12,332 nucleotides of DNA from assembly GCA_030674155.1 (NCBI GenBank), contig CM060325.1, positions 18,520,782-18,533,113 on the forward strand, in the 5' to 3' direction. The notes under the pieces were generated by a model. That model made no database searches. It saw only the letters and a program-made list of their open reading frames with translations, and was not told the DNA's origin. The position numbers were made by a program, and so were the translations under genes. Origin of the DNA: Stramonita haemastoma. Lineage: Eukaryota > Mollusca > Gastropoda > Neogastropoda > Muricidae. Positions 1 to 7,885 of the stretch are shown piece after piece (the first letter of the stretch is position 1; every line of letters starts with the position of its first letter).

Positions 1-250
<250 letters not shown>

Positions 251-610
251 GAATGACAGAGACAGAGAGCCAGTCTCTTCTAGTGACACGAAGGTATTGT
301 TTATCAATCTAGACTAAGCTCCCTTATGACAGCAGTACGTAAATATGGTGCACGTGCACTGATGAATATCCATGTCATATAATTATTTTCTTAACATTGA
401 TATGTTTCAGCAGCATACTTTTTTGGTTGTATTTTATGGCTTTTTGAAGTCAACTGTACACATATTTGCGATACCTTTACTCCCCCTTGTGTATGATGCA
501 CACATGTTACATAATATATCATGTATACGCAGGAACTGAAATTTATAAATTATACCTGCATTGAGCAACCTTTATAAGCAGCAAAGGTGCCAAGCACGCA
601 CCCAAGGTTT
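251..610. other. Unique-sequence stretch, no gene seen
   Basis: AT-rich, non-repetitive sequence. No open frame of useful length and no exon-like segment is visible. The only structured item is a perfect 12-base palindrome, GTGCACGTGCAC at 348-359, which contains the E-box core CACGTG. A single E-box is common by chance, so no regulatory role is claimed. Confidence 0.6.
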
Positions 611-1120
<510 letters not shown>

Positions 1121-2240
1121 GTCTGCGTGACATTGACAGTCTCTGTATAAAAGCTCCCTTGATTTTTTAAAGACTGATCATGACTTCTTTTGAAGTGGGT
1201 CACCACCGTCCTATATGTTTCTCGTGACCGCTGACTGTTACTCGTTTTTCCTCGTGTCATAAATGACACACCACTTTCTGTACACCCTCTTTCTCTCTGT
1301 GCCATTGATGACACGTTGCTTTCTGTAAATCCCCTTTCTCCTTGTGCCATTAATGACGCACCTCTTTCTGTACATACACTTTCCACCTGTGCCATTAATG
1401 ACTCACTGCTTTCTGTACACCCTGTGTCATTGAAAACACATTTGTTGTCTGTACACCCTGTGCCATAAATGACACACTGTTTTCTGTACAATCTGTGCCA
1501 TTAAGGACATACTACTTTATGTACATCCTGTGCCATTAATGACACACCGTTTTCTGTACACCCTGTGCCATTAATGACACACCGCTTTCTGTACACTTCA
1601 CTTCTCCGTGTATCACTAATGACATACTGCTTTCTGTACAGCCTGTGCCTTGCACACCCTGTGCCATTAATGACACACTATTTTCTGTACACTGCGTGCC
1701 ATAAACGACACACCCTTCTCTCTAAACTCTGTGTAATTAATGACACTTCTGCACACTATATGCCATAAATGACACACTTTTCTCTCCAAACCCTGTGTCA
1801 TCAATGACACTTCTGTACACCATGTGCCATTAATGACACACTCTTCTGTAAAACCCTTCTTCTTCCCTGTGTCACTAAATGACACACTTCTTTCTGTATT
1901 GCAGACCCTGTGCCATTAATAACACATTCTTTAACACCCTTCTCCTCCCTGTGTTACTAAATGACACACTGTTTTCTGCACACCCTGTGCCACTAATGAC
2001 ACACTTCTTTCTGCACTGTACACCCTGTGCCACTAATGACACAGTTTTCTGCACACCCTGTGCCCACTAATGACACACTTCTTTCTGCACTGTACACCCT
2101 TCTCTGCTGGGTGGGCCCTTTTGGGCTTAGGATGCCTGGAGACCAAGAGTGATGGCCAAGGATAAAGGGCATGGCAGTGGCTGTGTGAAGGACATATACA
2201 GCATTCCACTCCTGGCCCTGCCTGTGCTGCTGGTCTACAC
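1121..2240 (+). mobile_element. Modular dispersed element, copy 1 (first minisatellite expanded)
   Basis: This is one of four related copies in the window. The head contains TGATCATGACTTC followed by TTTTGAAGTGGG (1174-1199), then CGCTGACTGTTACTCG (1229-1244), then a long minisatellite (1254-2100), then GACCAAGAGTGATGG (2141-2155), and a tail with GAAGGACATAT and GCTGGTCTAC around 2187-2239. The same blocks in the same order are found on the minus strand at 10690-11043, with matches such as TTTTTGAAGTGGGGGC, GCTGACTG and GACCAAGAGTGATGG. Copy 2 at 4141-4732 shares the head and the AGAGTGRTGG motif. No protein gene, clear terminal inverted repeat or target-site duplication is visible, so if it is mobile it would be non-autonomous. 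It could instead be a dispersed minisatellite-bearing repeat moved by segmental duplication. Outer boundaries are uncertain by tens of bases. I recognise no named family. Confidence 0.6.
1254..2100. repeat. Degenerate 35-46 bp minisatellite, about 22 units, near-palindromic core
   Basis: The unit is GTGCCATTAATGACAC, then AC plus CGCTTTCTGTACACCCT, about 35 bp. Cores start near 1254, 1299, 1344, 1389, 1424, 1460, 1495, 1530, 1565, 1608, 1661, 1696, 1730, 1760, 1795, 1823, 1869, 1909, 1951, 1987, 2028 and 2059. Two length classes are seen: about 35 bp, and about 44-46 bp with an extra CT-rich decamer such as CTTTCTCTCT. The 16-base core is self-complementary apart from one base pair and becomes fully palindromic as GTGTCATTAATGACAC. 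Short open frames here are not coding: a 35-bp unit shifts the frame every repeat, and one frame carries a stop in the core. Confidence 0.9.
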
Positions 2241-2259
2241 TCATTTGTAAATGTAGTGT

Positions 2260-2285
2260 AGTGTCTGTGTCTGTGTCTGTGTCTG
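2260..2285. repeat. Short (TGTGTC)n tract
   Basis: About four copies of the hexamer TGTGTC lie just right of copy 1 of the modular element. It is a minor simple repeat. Confidence 0.85.
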
Positions 2286-2390
2286 CCTGGCAGTATAGTA
2301 CTGGCAGTACGTTTTTCTCCTTGGTTTTTTTTTTTGGTCAGCTCTCATCCTTGTATGCATTCGTCAAACTCTACCCTCTTTTACAAACAC

Positions 2391-2598
2391 CTTAAGCCTA
2401 AAGTGGTACAAAACACAAAAATACAAAATACAAACCTAACAGTCATTGGGCTCCTGAACCTTAAACCTAAAGTGGTACAAAATACAAAAATACAAAATAC
2501 AAACCTAACAGTCATTGGGCTCCTGAACCTTAAACCTAAAGTGGTACAAAACACAAAAATACAAAATACAAACCTAACAGTCATTGGGCTCCTGAACT
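2391..2598. repeat. 69-bp tandem triplication
   Basis: Three head-to-tail copies with AAGTGGTACA starting at 2401, 2470 and 2539, giving an exact period of 69 bp. The copies differ at only a few C/T positions (for example AAACACAAAA against AAATACAAAA), which implies a recent duplication. Because 69 is divisible by three, open frames with 23-residue repeats run through on both strands (2334-2633 plus, 2381-2584 minus). Openness on both strands and exact repetition favour a non-coding tandem repeat over a gene. Confidence 0.95.
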
Positions 2599-3122
2599 TT
2601 GAATCTTTCTTTGTTCTGACTACTTTTTTTTAAAATAGAATTTTTAATCTTTTTGAATCAAGAAATTCCACTTTACATAAAGTATAAGAAGTTTGACAGT
2701 GTTCTTATAGTATAGTTGATTTTTTAAAATGCTTTCTCTCGATCAAAAATTTCAGTTTTTCTCTTGATGATATATTAACTAAAGCATGTTACAAACTTCT
2801 CCTTAAGAACAGTCAGCCACCATAAGGCTTGATAGTGTCAAACAAAAGTTAATAAGAATTCTATGGAGATATTTTTCAATGACAGGTAGGCAAGATATTT
2901 CCATTGATCCTTTACCACCACCACCACCACCCCGATTTCTTTTGAAATAATAAACGTACAAGCAAGAGACAACACTTCACACAAATTCAATAAATGTTCA
3001 ACAAAACAGTATCATGATATCAGAATTGTTTTATAGCCCCAATTTCTTCCTCTAACAACAAATATCACAAGATAACTCTTTAAACACATGTGCATAAAAT
3101 AACTCTCCCTCAGTCCTGAATC
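2599..3122. other. AT-rich stretch with a short (CAC)n, no gene seen
   Basis: Low-GC sequence without a convincing open frame or RNA gene. A small ACC/CAC trinucleotide tract of about six units lies at 2914-2931. Nothing else is recognised. Confidence 0.6.
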
Positions 3123-3250
3123 ACAAACACACGCACACACACACACACACCAACACAAAACACACACATACACATTCACCACACACACACAAAAACACAC
3201 ACAAACACACACACAACACACACACAACACACACACACACACACACAACA

Positions 3251-3294
<44 letters not shown>

Positions 3295-3548
3295 CACATA
3301 CACAAAACACAAAAACACACTTACCACACACACACACACACACACACACAACACACACACACACACCACACACACACGCACATACACACACGCACACACA
3401 CACACACACACACAAACACTACACAAAACACACACACATACACATAACACACACACACACAAACACAACACACACGCACATACACGCACACATGCACACA
3501 CACAACACATACACAAAACACACACACAACACACACACGCACATACAC

Positions 3549-3607
<59 letters not shown>

Positions 3608-3618
3608 ACACACACCAC
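3123..3618. repeat. Long interrupted (CA)n array
   Basis: About 500 bases of CA dinucleotide with AAA, CCA, CGC and CAT interruptions. The interruptions are not random: the block CGCACATACACACACGCA recurs at about 3377 and 3538 (spacing 161), with a variant at about 3475, so segments of the imperfect array have themselves been duplicated. Cysteine/valine open frames on the minus strand are translations of (TG)n and not proteins. Confidence 0.97.
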
Positions 3619-3798
3619 ACACTATCAATTTAACGCAGCCACCAAAAACCCTCACACCAAACTAACTGTCTCCTTTTCAAACCCCAGCTGGAAGCAGATG
3701 CACCCATGAACGACAACCAGAAAGGCGGCAGACAGCTTGTTTCACTGCCAAATATTCGTCTCATAAAAACAGATAGAATTCTCCCTTAAAAGGGATCA
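3619..3798. other. Unique island between CA arrays
   Basis: About 180 bases of non-repetitive sequence between two CA-rich arrays. No open frame, RNA gene or known repeat is recognised. Confidence 0.5.
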
Positions 3799-3814
3799 CC
3801 TCTCTCTCTCTCTC

Positions 3815-3853
<39 letters not shown>

Positions 3854-4128
3854 ACACACACACACACAACACACACACACACACACACCACACACACACA
3901 CACACACCAGACAACACACACACCATATCCACACACACACAACAGACAAACACACACACACACACAACAACAAACAGCAACACACACACCATATCCACAC
4001 ACAACACAAACAGACAACACACACACCATATCCACACACACACAACAACAACCCCCCCCACACACACCACAACACACACAAACAAAACACACACACAAAC
4101 ACCCCCACCCCCACCCACCCACCCACAC
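3799..4128. repeat. Compound (CT)n / (CA)n array punctuated by CCATATCC
   Basis: A CT tract (3799-3838) passes directly into imperfect CA. Within the CA part the octamer CCATATCC occurs three times, at 3923-3930, 3989-3996 and 4026-4033, each flanked by ACACACA and ACAACA, so there is a larger duplicated unit. The right end is C-rich, CACCCCCACCCCCACCC-like. Confidence 0.95.
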
Positions 4129-4140
4129 AAACTGGGTCTC

Positions 4141-4732
4141 CACAACAGTCACTGTCGTGCCTTACCAGCCATCTCCGTTTTTACAGGAGGGATCATGGCC
4201 CCCCTTTGAAGTGGGGGCCACATGTTCCAGGTGTGTGTCATGACTGGTGACTCTTCCCCCCCCCCCCATTTCCCTCTGTGGCATAAATGACACACTGCTG
4301 TCTGAACTCCCTCCCTCCCTCCCTGCCCCCCCCCTCCCCTATCCTCTGCTGGACCTCCCCCCCCCCCTCCAGCCGACCTAGGAAGATCGAGAGTGGTGGT
4401 CATGGTAAAAAGGTGAGGGTAAATTATAAAGGGTGGAGTAAAATTAAGGGTCAGGGTAAATGGCGATGGTAAAGGGGGGTCAAGGTAAAATGATGAGGGT
4501 AGATGGTGAGGGTAAAAGAGTCAGTAAATTAATGGTCAAGATATCTGGTGATGGTAGATGGTGGGGGTAAATGGTGGGGTAAAATGGTGAGGGTAAAAGG
4601 TGGGGGTAGATGGTAAGGGTAAATGGTGGGGGTAGAGGGTCTAGGTAAAATGGTGAAGGTACACATGGCCAGGACTGCAAGAAGGATGGACACTGACTAC
4701 TGGCTCTTGTGGCAAAAGACAATTTGTATTCA
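4141..4732 (+). mobile_element. Modular dispersed element, copy 2 (second minisatellite present; right end cut by gap)
   Basis: The head reads ACAGTCACTGTCGTGCC (4145-4161), then GATCATGG and CTTTGAAGTGGGGGCC (4191-4219), matching copy 3 on the minus strand (TGATCACGGTCC, TTTTTGAAGTGGGGGC) and copy 1. One unit of the first minisatellite follows (TGGCATAAATGACACACTGC, near 4278-4297), then a pyrimidine-rich stretch, then GAGAGTGGTGGTCATGG (4390-4406) and an array of GGTAAATGGTGAG-type units (4400-4660). The tail (4643-4732: GGTGAAGGTACACATGGCC, GAAGGATGGACACTGACTAC, TTGTGGCAAAAGACA) matches the reverse complement of 11663-11745 almost base for base. Homology with copy 4 continues into GTATTCA at the very edge of the N gap, so the element or a larger duplication extends into the gap. 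No protein gene is visible. Confidence 0.65.
4400..4660. repeat. Second minisatellite (about 13-bp GGTAAATGGTGAG type), G-rich on + strand
   Basis: Degenerate head-to-tail units of about 12-13 bp, typified by GGTAAATGGTGAG, GGTAGATGGTGGG and GGTAAAATGGTGAG. GT-rich variants such as AAGATATCTGGTGATGG at about 4538-4554 also occur in the inverted copy near 11985-12003, so the two arrays share an ancestral register. Runs of GGG or longer recur every 12-25 bases, which gives some G-quadruplex potential on the + strand. Confidence 0.9.
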
Positions 4733-4832
4733 NNNNNNNNNNNNNNNNNNNNNNNNNNNNNNNNNNNNNNNNNNNNNNNNNNNNNNNNNNNNNNNNNNNN
4801 NNNNNNNNNNNNNNNNNNNNNNNNNNNNNNNN
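4733..4832. other. Assembly gap (100 N)
   Basis: Exactly 100 N. This is the conventional length for a gap of unknown size, so the true distance between its flanks cannot be inferred. The left flank is the tail of a modular element and the right flank begins with (ATA)n, both difficult to assemble. Open frames drawn through the gap are meaningless. Confidence 0.99.
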
Positions 4833-4947
4833 ATAATAATAATAACCATTATAATATACATACACACATTCTGACCTAATCCCAAACACCCGCACCTCCA
4901 CACACACCCCCCTCCCTCTCCTTCTCCCTCTTCCATAATAATAATAA

Positions 4948-4989
<42 letters not shown>

Positions 4990-5100
4990 AATATACATAC
5001 ACACATTCTGACCTAATCCAAACCTTCACCACCACCCACCCTACCCACACTCTTCTCTCCCTCACCTCTTTCACCCCCCACCCCCACCCCACCCCCCTCC
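4833..5100. repeat. Tandem duplication with expanded (CAT)n in the second copy
   Basis: Unit 1 (4833-4933) and unit 2 (4934-5100) share ATAATAATAATAAC, then ATAATATACATACACACATT and CTGACCTAATCC (4850-4886 against 4987-5022), then a pyrimidine-rich C/T tail. Unit 1 has a single CAT between the shared blocks, whereas unit 2 has about 14 (4948-4989). The left end of unit 1 lies against the N gap. Aspartate-rich open frames are translations of (ATG)n on the minus strand. Confidence 0.9.
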
Positions 5101-5140
5101 AAAGAAAAAAAAGTAGAAGAGGGGTGATAAACCTGCCTTT

Positions 5141-5378
5141 AATCGTTGAGGCCTGAGCGGTTTTAGGGGCAGCGTGTTGTGGTGATAGATGCGAGGAGAG
5201 GGGCTGTAAAAGAGATCGCGGCCCCTACCTGCTCCCAGCGCCTTTTATGCGCTAGGGGCTGGCGGCTTGAGTACCTGGCCTGTGATTGGTTGCCCCATCA
5301 AGGTGTCGCTTTTATTCCCCGTGCCACTCTGGGGGGGGACCACGCGTGGCCATGATGGACTGGCGGAGTCGCGCTTTG
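5141..5378. promoter_or_regulatory. CpG-rich islet, possible promoter-like segment
   Basis: I count 16 CpG dinucleotides in about 238 bases, far denser than its neighbours. The segment contains an inverted CCAAT box (GATTGGT, 5284-5290), the perfect palindrome CCACGCGTGG (5339-5348), and an interrupted hairpin at 5221-5259 pairing GCCCCT with AGGGGC and AGCGC with GCGCT. A strongly G-rich, C-poor + strand begins immediately downstream. These features fit a small CpG-island promoter firing rightward, but no first exon, splice donor or TATA box is identifiable and the call is an inference. It could equally be a GC-rich repeat fragment. Confidence 0.3.
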
Positions 5379-5384
5379 TTTTTT

Positions 5385-5835
5385 GCTTTTTTTCTGTGTT
5401 TTTTTTTTTGGGGGGGAGGGGGTTTTGGGTGGATGAGGGGTTTTTTGGGGTATGATTTGGGGAAGATTTTTTTCTTTTGGTTGTGGTTGTGGAGAGGGTA
5501 GGGGGGGGGTTGTGGTTGTGGAGGGGTAGGGGGATTTTTTTTTTGGTTTGTGGGGGGGGGGGTAGGTAAGGGCTTTGGTTGGGTGGGGTTTTTTTTGTTT
5601 TTGGTTGGAGGTTTTGTTGTTGTGTTGTTGTTCTGGTTTTTTTTTTGGGGGGGCGAGTTATGAGGGGGGGTTTGGTATGGTTTGGGGGAAAGGGTTTTTT
5701 TTGGGGCAGTGTTTTGCTACTTCTGGGTTTTTTCTGTTTTGTTTTTGGGGTTTTTTTTTGTTTTTTTAGGGGAGGTAGGAGGGTGTTTTTGTTTTGCTTC
5801 TGTGTGTTTGCGTGTTGGTCTTGCTCCTTATGTCT
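5385..5835 (+). other. G/T-rich, C-depleted skewed tract
   Basis: The + strand is almost entirely G and T, with repeated G runs (for example 5411-5424, 5500-5509, 5549-5562, 5647-5653) separated by T runs. A short direct duplication built on TTGTGGTTGTGGAG lies at about 5481-5509 and 5510-5533. Several clusters have four or more G runs within about 30 bases, so G-quadruplex formation is plausible, and a rightward transcript would favour an R-loop. Phe/Gly/Cys-rich open frames here reflect composition and are not accepted as coding. Confidence 0.8.
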
Positions 5836-5837
5836 CT

Positions 5838-6050
<213 letters not shown>

Positions 6051-6290
6051 CATTCTTTTGTAATTTACTTTAGTGGTATGTTTCTAATGATGATTTCTTT
6101 TGTCTTTTATCGGTTTGTATTCGTTTGTTATTTTTTCTTTTAACGTATGTTTTTTTCCCACCTTGATTTTTTTTATACTGTTTCTGTTCTGTTGTGTGTT
6201 TTTTTCTTTGCAGTTACTGCGTTGTTTCTTTTGTTTTCTTTTTTTTTTTGCCTTTTGTGTATATGTAATTCTTTCTTTTTCAATTTGGAG
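6051..6290. other. T-rich stretch, no gene seen
   Basis: The + strand is dominated by T with few A or C. This continues the strand asymmetry of the preceding region, but with T in place of G. No open frame free of compositional bias and no RNA gene is seen. Confidence 0.6.
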
Positions 6291-6343
6291 AGGGGAAAGA
6301 TGAGAGAGTAAGAGAGAGGGGGGGAGGGAGAGAGTGAGAGAAA

Positions 6344-6398
<55 letters not shown>

Positions 6399-6440
6399 GA
6401 TGGAGAGGAGGGGAACAGTTTGGAGGGTAAGAGAGAGATA
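6291..6440. repeat. (GA)n-rich microsatellite
   Basis: Degenerate GA and GGGA sequence with a clean (GA)n core at about 6349-6398. Confidence 0.95.
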
Positions 6441-6815
6441 GGGGTTTGATGTGCACTTGTGTGTACACACGAATTCGTTGTATGTTAGTAGGTTGGTAAT
6501 CATGATTCTGTGCAACTTTTCATTTAACATGCCAGTACTTTGAATAGGGAAAAGATTACTGACAACCATTAGAAAAGATGAGATAACAAGACAAACAACA
6601 GCACAGAATACAAATGTAGCATACAAGCAAAAGCTAGAGTTCAACTTAACAATCTGACCGCATGTTACCTAAAAGCACAGTCGACTTTTCGCTCATTGTT
6701 TCAGTGACTCAGTTTCACAGAGATATGTCTCCGCGTTCTTGCATAGATCATACACACCACTAAGACATATCTACCAACAAATCCTCTTTTATTCCAAATG
6801 CTGAACTTAGGTGAA
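6441..6815. other. Unique-sequence stretch, no gene seen
   Basis: About 375 bases of ordinary AT-rich sequence between the GA array and the SINE pair. No convincing open frame, RNA gene or repeat is visible. Confidence 0.55.
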
Positions 6816-7011
6816 AAGGTAAAGGTGTCCCATAACCTGTATTGGGGAACGAGGCATCAGAAACCTCAGCTTCTATAGGGGGGCATGTATATTGAAGGCG
6901 GCGCCCATCTCCTCTCTCTCACTGCTTTACCTTCCTTGACCTGAAGAGGCAGGTACTCATTTACACAGCTGGGAGAACTGGGGGACTCCCCTGAAACTAA
7001 GACGCACAAAC

Positions 7012-7054
7012 GGTCGCCCATCCACGTGGTAACCACGCTCAATGCTGCTTAACC
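7012..7054 (-). other. 5S rRNA-like block in SINE copy 1
   Basis: The minus strand has GGTTAAGCAGC, TTGAGCGTGGTTA and GGATGGGCGACC in the order and spacing of the 3' half of the 5S rRNA internal control region (boxes A to C). The rest of a 5S gene (conserved 5' half, terminal T run) is not found around it, so it is a derived domain and not a 5S gene. The resemblance is from memory of the conserved 5S motifs and would need alignment. Confidence 0.55.
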
Positions 7055-7056
7055 TT

Positions 7057-7098
7057 AGCTTTGAACTTTGAAAAACGAGCGCTCTGACCACTGAGCTA
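7057..7098 (-). promoter_or_regulatory. Pol III A and B boxes of SINE copy 1
   Basis: Box A TAGCTCAGTGG (7088-7098, minus strand) fits the TRGCNNAGYNGG consensus well. Candidate box B AGTTCAAAGCT (7057-7067) fits GWTCRANNC loosely, and the boxes are closer together than in most tRNAs. The flanking bases do not fold into a tRNA with a clear anticodon arm, so this is a SINE promoter and not a tRNA gene. Confidence 0.6.
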
Positions 7099-7112
7099 TC
7101 CCGTCCCTGGAC

Positions 7113-7419
7113 TTTAAGGTAAAGGTGAAGGTGTCCCATAACCTGTGTGGTCGTAGGGGAGCGAGGCGTCAGAGTCTCAGCTTTTCTAGGGGCCAGCATA
7201 TTGAAAGCGGCGCCCATCTCCTCTCCCTCGCTGCTTATATCTTCCCTGACCTGAAGAAGGCAGGTACTCATTTACACAGCTTGGGAGAACTAGGGGGACT
7301 CCACTGAACTAAGGCGTGCAAACGGTCACCCATCCACTTGGTAACCACGCTCAACGCTGCTGAACCTTAGCTTGGGGAAAACGAGCGCTCTGACCACTGA
7401 GCTATCCTGTCTCTGGACT
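7113..7419 (-). mobile_element. tRNA-headed SINE with 5S rRNA-like block, tandem copy 2
   Basis: This is the same element as its left neighbour and in the same orientation. Box A TAGCTCAGTGG lies on the complement of 7394-7404. The 5S-like block is on the complement of 7324-7366 and here reads GTGGATGGGTGACC, even closer to 5S rRNA. The body matches copy 1 (GTAAATGAGTACCTGCC, GGAGATGGGCGCCGC) and ends with GGGACACCTTCACC (complement of 7125-7138) followed by CTTTACCTTAAAGT. The interval between the 5S-like block and box A is shorter than in copy 1: the bases forming box B there (TTCAAAG) are missing, leaving CCCCAAGCT. The tail of copy 2 runs directly into the head of copy 1, sharing the short phrase CTGGACTTT at both copy ends (7108-7115, 7412-7421). 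Tandem SINE dimers arise by insertion at a tail, or by recombination. Confidence 0.8.
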
Positions 7420-7789
7420 TTGGGCAGATCAAATGCTCTGTTCAAGTTTGAGATCTATACATGTTGGGTATGTCCCATTTCTGTGATCCAGACACTCGTG
7501 GAAATAGGTTAGCGAGGGTGTATGAATCCTGCGAAAAGATGTCCCTTCTCTATCTCCTTACGCCCCCGCTGTGGCTTGAAGTAGGGGGTAGGGGTTTAAC
7601 TTCAAAGAGGGTGGAAAAGTAATGAGAAAAAAAATCAGCCATATATTCCTGGGAGAGCAAAAAAAAAGAACTGCATGAGTGTAGGTCGACCATCACGCAG
7701 GCTGAAGATAATGAAATGTTTTGGTCGTAGTTCATAGTTATGGCAGTATGTCTGAAATAAGATAAAATGATGTTGGAATGGCGTCCCTA
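7420..7789. other. Unique-sequence stretch, no gene seen
   Basis: Ordinary sequence to the right of the SINE pair. The minus-strand open frame of 61 codons here (7550-7735) has no recognisable motif and no supporting context, so it is not called. Confidence 0.5.
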
Positions 7790-7885
7790 TCTACACACAC
7801 AAACAACACGTACACAAGCATGCACGCACCACACCACGCACACACGTCACCACACACACGCACGCATGCACACATACGCACACAG
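7790..7885. repeat. Degenerate CA/CGCA-rich simple repeat
   Basis: Imperfect CA repeat with CACGCA, GCATGCA and CACCACAC interruptions. It is more decayed than the other CA arrays in the window. Confidence 0.85.

Larger units (their letters stand above)
6816..7112 (-). mobile_element. tRNA-headed SINE with 5S rRNA-like block, tandem copy 1
   Basis: Read on the minus strand, the element starts near 7112 with a tRNA-like head: box A TAGCTCAGTGG (complement of 7088-7098) in the context GGATAGCTCAGTGGTCAGAG, and a candidate box B AGTTCAAAGCT (complement of 7057-7067). Next comes a block (complement of 7012-7054) resembling the internal control region of 5S rRNA: GTTAAGCAGCATTGAGC, then GTGGATGGGCGACC, close to the GTTAAGC and GGATGGGTGACC hallmarks of animal 5S. 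A body of about 180 bases follows, ending in GGGACACCTTTACCTTTT-like short repeats at 6816-6830, as expected of a SINE tail. Length is about 297. SINEs are Pol III transcribed and moved by LINE proteins in trans. A head-to-tail partner of the same orientation abuts it. I cannot name the family. Confidence 0.8.

Noticed and set aside
348..359. Perfect palindrome GTGCACGTGCAC with an E-box core as a regulatory site
   Set aside because: A lone 12-base palindrome made of GT/CA steps, with no gene nearby, is not enough to claim a binding site.
2391..2598. Regular repeats that might suggest a CRISPR array (also 1254-2100)
   Set aside because: The whole unit repeats, including what would be spacers; there are no unique spacers or cas genes, and the context is eukaryotic.
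3121..3655. Long Cys/Val-rich open frames on the minus strand (also 3761-4152, 9390-9704)
   Set aside because: They are translations of (TG)n; all frames of a pure dinucleotide repeat are open and no unique protein sequence accompanies them.
7012..7104. A genuine tRNA gene or 5S rRNA gene
   Set aside because: Only box A and a loose box B are tRNA-like and no cloverleaf or anticodon arm is apparent; only the internal part of 5S is matched. Two copies with a shared body and tail make a SINE the better explanation.
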